Shown here piece by piece: positions 17,566 to 25,060 of a stretch of 64,000 bases of DNA. Below the pieces are notes generated by a model. It was not told where the DNA came from. It ran no database searches and was given only the letters and a program-made list of their open reading frames with translations. The translations under genes were made by a program, and so were the position numbers. Source of the stretch: Novosphingobium arvoryzae (lineage in GTDB: Bacteria; Pseudomonadota; Alphaproteobacteria; Sphingomonadales; Sphingomonadaceae). The stretch covers positions 269,962 to 333,961 of the forward strand of contig NZ_BMZD01000001.1 of the NCBI RefSeq assembly GCF_014652615.1, given 5' to 3'. Numbering within the stretch: position 1 is the stretch's first letter; every line of letters begins with the position of its first letter.

Positions 17566-18483
17566 TCAGATAGGATCGTAAGGGAAGACGTGCGCCGAAA
17601 CTTCGTCCGCGCGTGCGAAGCTGGGCTTGAACGCGGGGATCAGCTCGTCCGCGATTGTCTCCGGCGTCCAGCCTTCGACCTTGGTCATCGACCGGATCGG
17701 GCGCGGCTTGTTGTAGAGCACGATCTCGTTCTTGCGGACGGAGAAGATCTGGTTGCTGACGTCCTTCGCCGCATCGGAGGCAAGGTAGACCACCAGCGGC
17801 GCGATCTTGTCCGCGCTCATGGTCTTCAGGCGTTCGACCCGTTCCTTCTGCTCGGGCGTTTCGGCCGGAATCGATGCGGTCATCCGGCTCCACGCGAAGG
17901 GGGCGATGCAGTTGGACCGCACGCCGACCCGCGCCATGTCGAGCGCGATCGACTGCGACAGGCCGACGATCCCCAGCTTGGCCGCCGAATAGTTGGCCTG
18001 CCCGATGTTGCCGATCAGGCCGCTGGTGCTGGTGAAGTGGATGAAGCTGCCGGATTGTTGCTCGCGGAAATAGGGGGTGGCTGCCTTTGACACGTTGAAG
18101 CTGCCGTGCAGGTGCACGTCGATCACCGCGCGCCAGTCTTCAAAGCTCATCTTGTGCCAGATGGTGTCGCGCAGGATGCCCGCGTTGTTGACCACCGCGT
18201 CGATCCGGCCGAAGCGCTGCACCGCATCCTCGATGATGCTGGCCGCGCCGACCGGGTCGGCCACGCTGGCCAGGTTCGCCCAGGCCTTGCCGCCGGCCGC
18301 GACGATATCGTCCACGGTTTGCTGCGCCGGACCGGCATCGCCGCCTTCGCCGCCGCCGCCCACGCCGGGATCGTTCACCACCACCGCCGCACCGTGTTTT
18401 GCGCAGAGCAGGGCGATCTCCCGCCCCACGCCGCGCCCGGCACCGGTGATTGCCACGACTTTGCCTTCGAGCATCCCGCTCAT
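17566..18483 (-). CDS. Short-chain dehydrogenase/reductase with C-terminal extension
   Basis: A 305-residue short-chain dehydrogenase. It has the Rossmann motif TGAGRGVGREIA (residues 14-25), NNAG, and the catalytic YSAAK (Tyr with Lys four residues later). The C-terminal ~55 residues after the usual SDR end (FSVRKNEIVLYNKPRPIRS onward) resemble the N-terminal dehydrogenase unit of peroxisomal multifunctional enzyme type 2, which acts on 3-hydroxyacyl-CoA. A 3-hydroxyacyl-CoA dehydrogenase role between the dehydrogenase/hydratase and thiolase would fit. A GGGAGA Shine-Dalgarno precedes the ATG. It is the first gene after a 91-base gap, so an internal promoter is possible. Confidence 0.85.
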   Translation of the reverse strand: MSGMLEGKVVAITGAGRGVGREIALLCAKHGAAVVVNDPGVGGGGEGGDAGPAQQTVDDIVAAGGKAWANLASVADPVGAASIIEDAVQRFGRIDAVVNNAGILRDTIWHKMSFEDWRAVIDVHLHGSFNVSKAATPYFREQQSGSFIHFTSTSGLIGNIGQANYSAAKLGIVGLSQSIALDMARVGVRSNCIAPFAWSRMTASIPAETPEQKERVERLKTMSADKIAPLVVYLASDAAKDVSNQIFSVRKNEIVLYNKPRPIRSMTKVEGWTPETIADELIPAFKPSFARADEVSAHVFPYDPI

Positions 18484-18554
18484 CGCCTGTCTCCCTTCGG
18501 AATCGTTATCGGCGGCCTATCGGGCGCTCCGGCTTATTTCAACATTGCGCAGTG

Positions 18555-18574
18555 TTTTTCATGATGCTGAAAAA
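18555..18574. promoter_or_regulatory. Inverted repeat upstream of the SDR gene (possible operator)
   Basis: A perfect inverted repeat, TTTTTCA - 6 bases - TGAAAAA, lies just after the stop codon of the D-2-hydroxy-acid dehydrogenase gene and about 70 bases before the SDR start. A second overlapping hairpin, GCTGA-AAAA-TCAGC (18566-18579), spans the stop codon itself. A TTGAAA that could be a -35 follows on the minus strand. This AT-rich spot is unusual in the otherwise gapless cluster and may mark an internal promoter, an operator or a processing site. Confidence 0.3.
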
Positions 18575-19963
18575 TCAGCGCAGCACTTTGCCGGGATTGA
18601 GCAGCCCCAGCGGATCGAGCGCGGCTTTCAGCGTGTGCATCAGCGCGATTTCCTCGGGCGTGCGCGACACGTTCAGCCAGGCTCGTTTTTCCAGCCCGAT
18701 GCCGTGTTCGGCCGAAATCGAGCCGCCCAGCGCGCGCAGCGGTTCATAGACTAGCGTTTCGACCTTGTGCGGTGCTTCCGCGCTCCACGGGCGCGGCGCG
18801 ACCAGGATGTGCAGGTTGCCATCGCCCAGGTGCCCGAACACCACGACCCGCGTGTCCGCGCCCCATTCGGCATGGGCGGCGGCGGTCAGTTTCAGGACGT
18901 AGTCATCCATCGCCGCGATCGGCATGCTGACATCGAAGGTGCAACTGGGAGTCAGAGCCCCGAACAGGCCCTCGATATCTTCGCGGATGCCCCAGATCGC
19001 GGCGCGCTGTGCCTTGCTGGCGGCTATCACGACGTCGCTGGCGTGGCCCTGTTCCAGTGCTTCGCCCAGCACTTGGGCAAACAAGGCCTCGTCGCGTTCG
19101 GCATCGGTGCCGGTCGCCTCGACGATGGCGTAATAGCCATGGCCACCGGGCAAGGGCGGATTGTGGCGGCCGCTGTTTACCGCGATCAATTCATAATGGC
19201 TTTGCCACATCACCTCGAACGAGGAGAGCAGCCCGCCCAGCCGCCGCCCGCAATGCGCGAAGAAGGCCATCACCGCGTCAAAGCTGTCGAGCGCGACCAG
19301 CGCCGTCCCCTCGCTGAGCGGCTGGGGGTAGAGCTTCAGCACCGCGCGCGTCACCAGCCCCAGCGTGCCTTCGCTGCCGATGAACAGCTGCTTCAGGTCA
19401 TAGGCGGCGTTGTTCTTCAGCAGGGTGTTGAGCGAGGAGATGACGGTGCCATCGGCCAGCACCGCTTCCAGCCCCAGCACGTTGTCGCGCGTCATCCCGT
19501 ATCGCACCACGGTGTTGCCGCCCGCGTTGGTGGAGATATTGCCGCCGATGGTGCACGATCCGCGCGATCCCAGATCGACCGGATAGATCAGGCCATGTGC
19601 TGCCGCCGCCTCGTGCACGACCTGCAAGGGCGTGCCAGCCTCGACCAGCATCGTCCGCCCGACCGGATCGACCGAGATCACGCTGCGCATCCGCTCGAAC
19701 GAGATCTGGATTTCATGGCCCTGCGCGTCGGTGCCGTGGACCAGGCCGGTCAGCCCGCCGGTGCCGATCACCGGCTGGCGCACAGCGTGGCAACGCTGCA
19801 TCACGGCGGAGAGTTCGGCGGTGCTGCGCGGGCGGATCACCGCCTTGGCCTGGCACGTGCTCAGCCCCAGCCAGTCAGCGGCGCGGGTGGTCAGGTCCTC
19901 ACCCGTCAGCACGCCGCCATCGCCGACAATGTCGCGCAACGCGTTCAGCAGGTCCATCGTCAT
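18575..19963 (-). CDS. FAD-binding D-2-hydroxy-acid dehydrogenase (D-2-hydroxyglutarate dehydrogenase-like)
   Basis: A 462-residue flavoprotein of the VAO/GlcD fold. The FAD domain shows GTGGLTGLVHGTD, PVDLGSRGSCTIGGNISTNA and VRYGMTRDNVLGLEAVLADG. The C-terminal domain carries FGHLGDGNLHI (metal-binding histidines) and SAEHGIGLEKR. The pattern is closest to D-2-hydroxyglutarate/D-lactate dehydrogenases, which oxidise a D-2-hydroxy acid to the 2-oxo acid and pass electrons to ETF or quinone. The ATG at 19963 overlaps the stop of the upstream FMN dehydrogenase gene as ATGA. A second ATG two codons on (19957) is possible. Pairing with an L-specific enzyme suggests use of both enantiomers. Confidence 0.87.
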   Translation of the reverse strand: MTMDLLNALRDIVGDGGVLTGEDLTTRAADWLGLSTCQAKAVIRPRSTAELSAVMQRCHAVRQPVIGTGGLTGLVHGTDAQGHEIQISFERMRSVISVDPVGRTMLVEAGTPLQVVHEAAAAHGLIYPVDLGSRGSCTIGGNISTNAGGNTVVRYGMTRDNVLGLEAVLADGTVISSLNTLLKNNAAYDLKQLFIGSEGTLGLVTRAVLKLYPQPLSEGTALVALDSFDAVMAFFAHCGRRLGGLLSSFEVMWQSHYELIAVNSGRHNPPLPGGHGYYAIVEATGTDAERDEALFAQVLGEALEQGHASDVVIAASKAQRAAIWGIREDIEGLFGALTPSCTFDVSMPIAAMDDYVLKLTAAAHAEWGADTRVVVFGHLGDGNLHILVAPRPWSAEAPHKVETLVYEPLRALGGSISAEHGIGLEKRAWLNVSRTPEEIALMHTLKAALDPLGLLNPGKVLR

Positions 19964-21126
19964 TGCTCCAGCAGCGCGGCGCGGGTCACATCGCGGGCGT
20001 TGGGTATCCCCGTCAGCCCCAGTGCGGTGCGCATGTCCTGTTTGATCAGGCCCAGCATCCGCGTGAGTGCCGCCTCGCCTCCGGCGGCGAGCGCCATGAC
20101 CCACGGCCGCCCGACCAGCGCGGCTTTTGCCCCCAGCGCCAGCGCGCGGACCAGATCCTGCCCGCTGCGAATGCCGCCATCGACCAGCAGCGTGGTCTGA
20201 TCCCCCACCGCATCGGCAATGCGTGGCAGCATCGTGGCGGTGGAAGCCACCCCGTCCAGCTGGCGCCCGCCGTGGTTGGATACGATCAAGCCGTCCGCTC
20301 CCACGCGCACCGCATCGCGCGCGTCGGCAACGTCAAGGATGCCCTTCAGCACCAGCTTGCCCGGCCAGACCTGGCGCAGCCATTCGATGTCTGTCCAGGT
20401 GACCGAGGAATCGAACTGCGAGCCCGTCCAGTTGAGGTAATCGCGCGGGTTCTTCGATTGCTGGACATAGGGCGCGATGTTGCCGAACCCGTGCGGCCCG
20501 CCGCGCAGCCCCACGTCCACGGCCCAGCGCGGGTGGAGCATGTAGTCGATCACGCCAGAGCGCAGCCGCCCCCACGGACCCAGCCCGCCCGCCATGCCGT
20601 TGCGAATGTCGCGATAACGCGTGCCCAGCACGGCCAGGTCGATGGTGAACACCAGCGTATCGACCCCGTGCGCCGCCGCGCGGTTCAGGATATCCTGCAC
20701 CACGCCCCGGTCCTTCAGCATATAGAGCTGGAACCAGAACGGGGTGGGCGAAACCTGGCTCACTTCCTCCATCGGGCAGATACCCACGGTGGAGAGGCAG
20801 AACGGAATGCCGGCCTTGTCCGCCGCGCGCTTGGCCTGCACTTCGCCGCGCCGCGCGGTCATCCCGCCCATGCCGACCGGGGCCAGCACCAGCGGCATCG
20901 CCAGCTTCTGCCCGAACAGCTCAACCGAAGTGTCCATGCGCGAGGCATCGACCAGCACTTTCTGGTTGAGCTGCACCGCTTCCCAATCGGCGGTGTTGCG
21001 CCGCAGGGTCACTTCCGCGCCCGCGCCGCCATCGATGTAATCGAACAGAAAGCGGGGGAGGCGCCGTTCCGCCACGCGCCGGAAATCATCGACCGAGGCG
21101 GGCAGCAAGTTGAGTGATTGGCCCAT
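19960..21126 (-). CDS. FMN-dependent L-2-hydroxy-acid dehydrogenase (LldD/MdlB family)
   Basis: A 388-residue FMN alpha-hydroxy-acid dehydrogenase, the length of L-lactate or S-mandelate dehydrogenases. Seen are FDYIDGGAGAE near residue 30, LAPVGMGGM, and the active-site motif IVSNHGGRQLDG with the catalytic histidine and substrate arginine. DGGIRSGQD and ALVGRP, which bind the FMN phosphate, follow. It would oxidise an L-2-hydroxy acid to the 2-oxo acid at the membrane face. The start overlaps the TAA of the upstream thiamine diphosphate enzyme (TAATG), and its own stop overlaps the next start, so the three are translationally coupled. Lactate, mandelate or another hydroxy acid cannot be told apart here. 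Confidence 0.9.
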   Translation of the reverse strand: MGQSLNLLPASVDDFRRVAERRLPRFLFDYIDGGAGAEVTLRRNTADWEAVQLNQKVLVDASRMDTSVELFGQKLAMPLVLAPVGMGGMTARRGEVQAKRAADKAGIPFCLSTVGICPMEEVSQVSPTPFWFQLYMLKDRGVVQDILNRAAAHGVDTLVFTIDLAVLGTRYRDIRNGMAGGLGPWGRLRSGVIDYMLHPRWAVDVGLRGGPHGFGNIAPYVQQSKNPRDYLNWTGSQFDSSVTWTDIEWLRQVWPGKLVLKGILDVADARDAVRVGADGLIVSNHGGRQLDGVASTATMLPRIADAVGDQTTLLVDGGIRSGQDLVRALALGAKAALVGRPWVMALAAGGEAALTRMLGLIKQDMRTALGLTGIPNARDVTRAALLEQ

Positions 21127-22673
21127 TACAGCAGCGCCTCGATCAGGCGCGGACCCTTGGCCGCGAGCGCATCGGCCAGCGCGGCGCGGAATTCCTCTGC
21201 CGTGGATACGCGCACGGCGGGAACGCCCATGCCCGTGGAAATTTCCGCCCAGTTGATTTCCGGGTGCTTCAGGTCGAGCATCGAGAGCGCCTTCGGCCCC
21301 GGATTCTGCACGCCCACGCGCATCAGTTCGATATTGAGGATCGCGTAGGAACCGTTGTTGAGCAGGATCGTGGTAACATCCAGTTGCTCGCGCGCCATCG
21401 TCCAGAGCGCCTGGTTGGTATACATGCCCGAGCCATCGGCTTGCAGCGCAATCACCTTGCGGTCCGGGCAGGCCACTGCCGCGCCGACCGCCAGCGGCAG
21501 GCCTTGCCCGATCGCGCCGCCGGTCAGCTGCAACCAGTCATGCTGCGCCGCGCCCGCACACATCGCGAAAGCCGCGCCGCCAGAGGTCGCGCTCTCGTCC
21601 GAGACGATGCAGTTTTCCGGCAGCAGTTCGGCCAAAATCGCGCCGAGGTTGGCGGAATTGAGCCGTCCGTCCTCTGCCGGGAAACGGGTCGGCGCCTGCA
21701 CCAGCGCGGGCTCTGGCGGGGCGCCCAGCGTATCGGCAAGGCCGGTCAGCGCGCCCAGCGCATCCTCGCGCAGCGATGCCATGCGCACCAGCGCCGCGCC
21801 GGGCGGGGACAGGAAGCTGGGCTTGCCGGGATAGGCAAAGAACGACACCGGCGGTTCGGTGCCGACGAACACGATGGCCTTGAAATCGGCCAGATAGGCT
21901 TCGGCCATTTCCCCGAAATAAGGCAGCTTCTCCACCGCGACCCGGCCCGCGCCGCGCTGGTGGCGGGTGGCGAAGGTTTCGCAGACCAGCCGCGCGCCGG
22001 TGGCCGCCGCGATCCGCCCGGCCTGCACCAGCGCATCCTCGCGCAGCGCGCGGCCTCCCAGGAACAGGCACTTCGGCCCGTCCACTTCGCGCAGCGCGGC
22101 GGCGGCCTGGGCGATGGCTTCGGCGGGAACCTGCGCCGGCGCAGGCAGGGTGGGCGGGGCCACTGCCGCCGACCCTTCGGTCCAGGCGTGGTCCGCGGGC
22201 ACGATCACCGTGGCGATCTTGCCCGGATAGCTTTGCGCGACGGCAAAGGCTTCGGCCCCGGCCTGCGCCAGATCGCGTTCCGACTGCGACACGCGGACCC
22301 AGTCCGACATCGGCCGCGCCACCCCGGCGGCGTCGGACGTCAGCGGGGCGTTGTAGTGCAGGTGATAGGTCGCGTGATCGCCGACCATGTTGATCACGGG
22401 CGAACCGGCGCGGCGTGCGTTGTGCAGGTTGGCCAGGCCATTGCCCAGCCCCGGCCCGAGGTGCAGCAGGGTAACGGCGGGCTTGTCGGCCATGCGGCCA
22501 TAGCCATCCGCCGCGCCGGTCACCACGCCTTCGAACAGGCCCAGGATCGCGCGCATTCCCGGCGTCTGGTCGATCGCGGCAACCAGCTGCATTTCCGACG
22601 TGCCGGGATTGGCAAAGCAGACCTCCACCCCGCACAGTTTCAGCGTCTGGATAAAGGCTTCGGCCCCGTTCAT
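21126..22673 (-). CDS. Thiamine diphosphate-dependent enzyme (benzoylformate decarboxylase/acetolactate synthase-like)
   Basis: A 515-residue thiamine diphosphate enzyme. The N-terminal PYR domain has the cofactor-activating Glu49 in GLFEGVVTGAADGYGR and a histidine-rich GDHATYHLHYN. The C-terminal PP domain carries QADGSGMYTNQALWT followed by LLNNGSY, the metal/diphosphate motif, here ADG rather than the usual GDG. Relatives decarboxylate or ligate 2-oxo acids. Its coupling to L- and D-2-hydroxy-acid dehydrogenases suggests it takes their 2-oxo acid product. The ATG at 22673 is preferred over that at 22682 because AGAGGA is correctly spaced for the former and would abut the latter. Confidence 0.82.
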   Translation of the reverse strand: MNGAEAFIQTLKLCGVEVCFANPGTSEMQLVAAIDQTPGMRAILGLFEGVVTGAADGYGRMADKPAVTLLHLGPGLGNGLANLHNARRAGSPVINMVGDHATYHLHYNAPLTSDAAGVARPMSDWVRVSQSERDLAQAGAEAFAVAQSYPGKIATVIVPADHAWTEGSAAVAPPTLPAPAQVPAEAIAQAAAALREVDGPKCLFLGGRALREDALVQAGRIAAATGARLVCETFATRHQRGAGRVAVEKLPYFGEMAEAYLADFKAIVFVGTEPPVSFFAYPGKPSFLSPPGAALVRMASLREDALGALTGLADTLGAPPEPALVQAPTRFPAEDGRLNSANLGAILAELLPENCIVSDESATSGGAAFAMCAGAAQHDWLQLTGGAIGQGLPLAVGAAVACPDRKVIALQADGSGMYTNQALWTMAREQLDVTTILLNNGSYAILNIELMRVGVQNPGPKALSMLDLKHPEINWAEISTGMGVPAVRVSTAEEFRAALADALAAKGPRLIEALL

Positions 22674-22754
22674 GCTTGGCATCCTCTTGCAATGGTCCGC
22701 ACGGCATCTGGCGCGCCGCGTTTGGCTGGCAGGTTGAAGACCTGCTGCTGTGAG

Positions 22755-23906
22755 TCAATCCCGGCCTTCAACCGCACTGCGGATTTCCGCGCCATGTTCA
22801 TCGATGCCCGGCGGGAAACGCGGCGGGGTATAAGGCATGGCGCCGAACTTCAGCGGCTGGGGCACTTCGAAATAGGCGCCCTCGCTGGGGTGCTCACGGC
22901 GGCGGAAGAAGCCGGTGGCGATGAAGTGCGGATCGTCCATCACTTCGCCAAGATCGCGCACCGGCTGGGCCGGGATCTGCGCGGCGTGGCATCGCGCCAC
23001 GACTTCGGCGGTGGTGAAGTTCGGGGTCAATGCGGCGATGTGCTGGTAGAGCTCCGCCGAATGCTCAAACCGTCCACGCGGCGTGGCGAAGCGCTCTGCC
23101 GTGATGAAGTCCGGGTCTTCCAGCAGCGTGAAGATCCGGTCCCAGGCATCGGGAGTATAGGCGACGATGCTGACCGCGCCGTCGCTGGTGGGAAAGGGCT
23201 GGCGATCGGGGTCGAGCTGGCGTTCATACCCCGCCGGGCCGGTGGGTGGATCGAAGGTCTGGTTGCCCAGGTGCTCCAGCATCATGAAGCTGGTGAACAC
23301 TTCCAGCATCGGCACTTCCACGCGCTGGCCTTCGCCGGTGCGCTGGCGGTGGAACAGCGCGGCGAGGGTGGCATAGGCCGCATGCAGCCCGGCGACCTTG
23401 TCCGCGACCAGCGAGGGCAGATAGCGCGGCCGCGGATCGCCATCGACGCGCGGCAGCAGCGTGGCGGTTCCGCTCGCCGCCTGGATCACATCGTCATAGG
23501 CCTGCAGATCGGCATAGGGGCCGTCCTGTCCGAAGCCGACGCAGTGGACATAGATGATGTCGGGCCGCAGCGCGCGGACCGCATCGTAATCCAGCCCCAG
23601 CCGCTCCAGCGCCTTGCCTCGCACGTTGACCACCAGCACATCGGCATCGGCCAGCAGGCCGCGCATCACCGCGTTGTCGCCCTCGTCCTTCAGGTTCAGC
23701 GCGATCGAGCGCTTGCCCCGGTTGAGCGCCATGAACTGCGGCCCCATGCCCGGCGTCGCGGCGGGGATGCCGGCCCAGCGAAACGCATCGCCGATCCCGG
23801 GGCTTTCCACCTTGATCACGTCCGCGCCCAGATCGGCCAGCACCTGGGTGCAATAGGGGCCGAACACCACTGTCGTCAGGTCGATGACCTTGATCCCGTT
23901 CAGCAT
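22755..23906 (-). CDS. CaiB/BaiF (family III) CoA transferase
   Basis: A 383-residue family III CoA transferase. It shows IKVIDLTTVVFGPYCTQVLADL, ADVIKVESPGIGD, NRGKRSIALNLKD and a DLQAYDDVIQAASG block in which the conserved catalytic aspartate is expected. It would transfer CoA between carboxylic acids, probably activating the pathway's entry substrate with succinyl-CoA or acetyl-CoA as donor. It is a different subfamily from the mesaconyl-CoA transferase-like gene 7 kb downstream. The start at 23906 (MLNGIKV) is chosen; frame upstream overlaps the citramalyl-CoA lyase-like gene. It follows that gene after 52 bases. Confidence 0.88.
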   Translation of the reverse strand: MLNGIKVIDLTTVVFGPYCTQVLADLGADVIKVESPGIGDAFRWAGIPAATPGMGPQFMALNRGKRSIALNLKDEGDNAVMRGLLADADVLVVNVRGKALERLGLDYDAVRALRPDIIYVHCVGFGQDGPYADLQAYDDVIQAASGTATLLPRVDGDPRPRYLPSLVADKVAGLHAAYATLAALFHRQRTGEGQRVEVPMLEVFTSFMMLEHLGNQTFDPPTGPAGYERQLDPDRQPFPTSDGAVSIVAYTPDAWDRIFTLLEDPDFITAERFATPRGRFEHSAELYQHIAALTPNFTTAEVVARCHAAQIPAQPVRDLGEVMDDPHFIATGFFRRREHPSEGAYFEVPQPLKFGAMPYTPPRFPPGIDEHGAEIRSAVEGRD

Positions 23907-23958
23907 CGTCTCTTCCTTGGTTGGTCCCGCCGGTTTGCCCGGCCGGGCTGCTATCCGG

Positions 23959-24831
23959 TCAGGTTCTCGCCGCAATCTGCGCGGCGATGGCCAGCATTTG
24001 CCGGGCCTGCTCCAGATGGAGCAGCTCCACCATCTTGCCGTCCACCTTGATCGCACCCTTGCCCGCATTTTCGGGCTGGTCGAAGGCGGAAACCACGGTC
24101 TGCGCCCATGCCACTTCCGCCGCGCCGGGGGTGAAGACCGCGTTGCACGGCTCGATCTGGTCCGGGTGGATCAGGGTCTTGCCGTCAAACCCCCAGTCCA
24201 GCCCCTGTTCCGCCTCGGCCCGGAACACGGCCAGATCGCGGAACTCGTTGCACACCCCGTCCAGCACCGCCACGCCATGCGCGCGGGCGGCGGCGACAGT
24301 CAGCGTCAGGATCGGCAGGAACGGTGCGCGCCCTGGCGTCAGGCGCGCGCGCATTTCCTTGGCAAGGTCGTTCGTGCCCATCACGAACAGCGCCAGCCGG
24401 GTATCGGCGGCGCAGGCGGCGATGGCGTCCAGCTGGGCGACGCTGGCGCAGGTCTCGATCATCACCCACAGCTGCGTGTGCGGCGGCGCGGCGGCCAGCG
24501 CGGCGTCGCAAGCGCGGATGTCGGCGGGGCTGCTGACCTTGGGCACCAGCACCGCGTCCGGTCCGGCAGCGGTAATCGCGGCCAGATCCGCCGCGCCCCA
24601 TTCGGTGCCAAGCGCATTGGCGCGGATCACCAGTTCGCGCTCTCCGAACCCGCCTTCGAACACGGCGGCAATGGCGGCCTCGCGCGCGGCGTCTTTCAGT
24701 TCCGGCGCGACCGCGTCTTCCAGATCGAGGATCACGACATCGCAGGGCAGGGTGCGGGCCTTGGCCAGGGCTTTCGCGTTGGAGGCGGGCAGATAGAGCG
24801 CGCTGCGGCGCGGGCGGCTGGCAAGGGTCAT
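23959..24831 (-). CDS. CoA ester lyase (HpcH/HpaI/CitE family), citramalyl-CoA lyase-like
   Basis: A 290-residue CitE-type lyase. Seen are ALYLPASNAKALAKA and VVILDLEDAVAPE (metal-ligand region), the ELVIRANAL arginine motif, LWVMIETCASV with the metal-binding glutamate, and MGTNDLAKEM. Near the end is FDGKTLIHPDQIEP, the C-terminal lid segment. Family members cleave citryl-, malyl- or citramalyl-CoA. With mesaconyl-CoA hydratase- and transferase-like genes in the same cluster, cleavage of citramalyl-CoA to acetyl-CoA and pyruvate is the best guess. The ATG at 24831 opens the cluster; longer frames upstream are not supported. It faces the autotransporter gene across 229 bases. Confidence 0.85.
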   Translation of the reverse strand: MTLASRPRRSALYLPASNAKALAKARTLPCDVVILDLEDAVAPELKDAAREAAIAAVFEGGFGERELVIRANALGTEWGAADLAAITAAGPDAVLVPKVSSPADIRACDAALAAAPPHTQLWVMIETCASVAQLDAIAACAADTRLALFVMGTNDLAKEMRARLTPGRAPFLPILTLTVAAARAHGVAVLDGVCNEFRDLAVFRAEAEQGLDWGFDGKTLIHPDQIEPCNAVFTPGAAEVAWAQTVVSAFDQPENAGKGAIKVDGKMVELLHLEQARQMLAIAAQIAART

Positions 24832-24968
24832 CGTGGCTCCGGCATCGGTTGCAGGACGCGACCCTAATCCGTCCCCGCGCCAGCGGGCAAGCGGGGAGCG
24901 CAATGCGCCGGTTTGTATGTGTCCTCTACTTTTACTGGGGTAACGAAGTGACAGTTTGAAGTAATTGT

Positions 24969-24985
24969 TGGAAATATTATTTCCA
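24969..24985. promoter_or_regulatory. 17-base perfect palindrome in the divergent promoter region
   Basis: TGGAAATATTATTTCCA reads the same on both strands outside its central base. It lies in an AT-rich block between the catabolic cluster (minus) and the autotransporter (plus). On the plus strand a TTGTTG (24965-24970) and a TACTTA (24989-24994) flank it at a spacing of 18 and could be -35 and -10. A bound repressor would block such a promoter. No regulator gene is adjacent. Otherwise the 229-base gap holds nothing I recognise. Confidence 0.4.
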
Positions 24986-25060
24986 CAGTACTTATTAGGG
25001 GTTCTCAATGTCAAATGACTGATGCATGACGCGCCACACCAAATTTTTTGTGGGGTTTCC

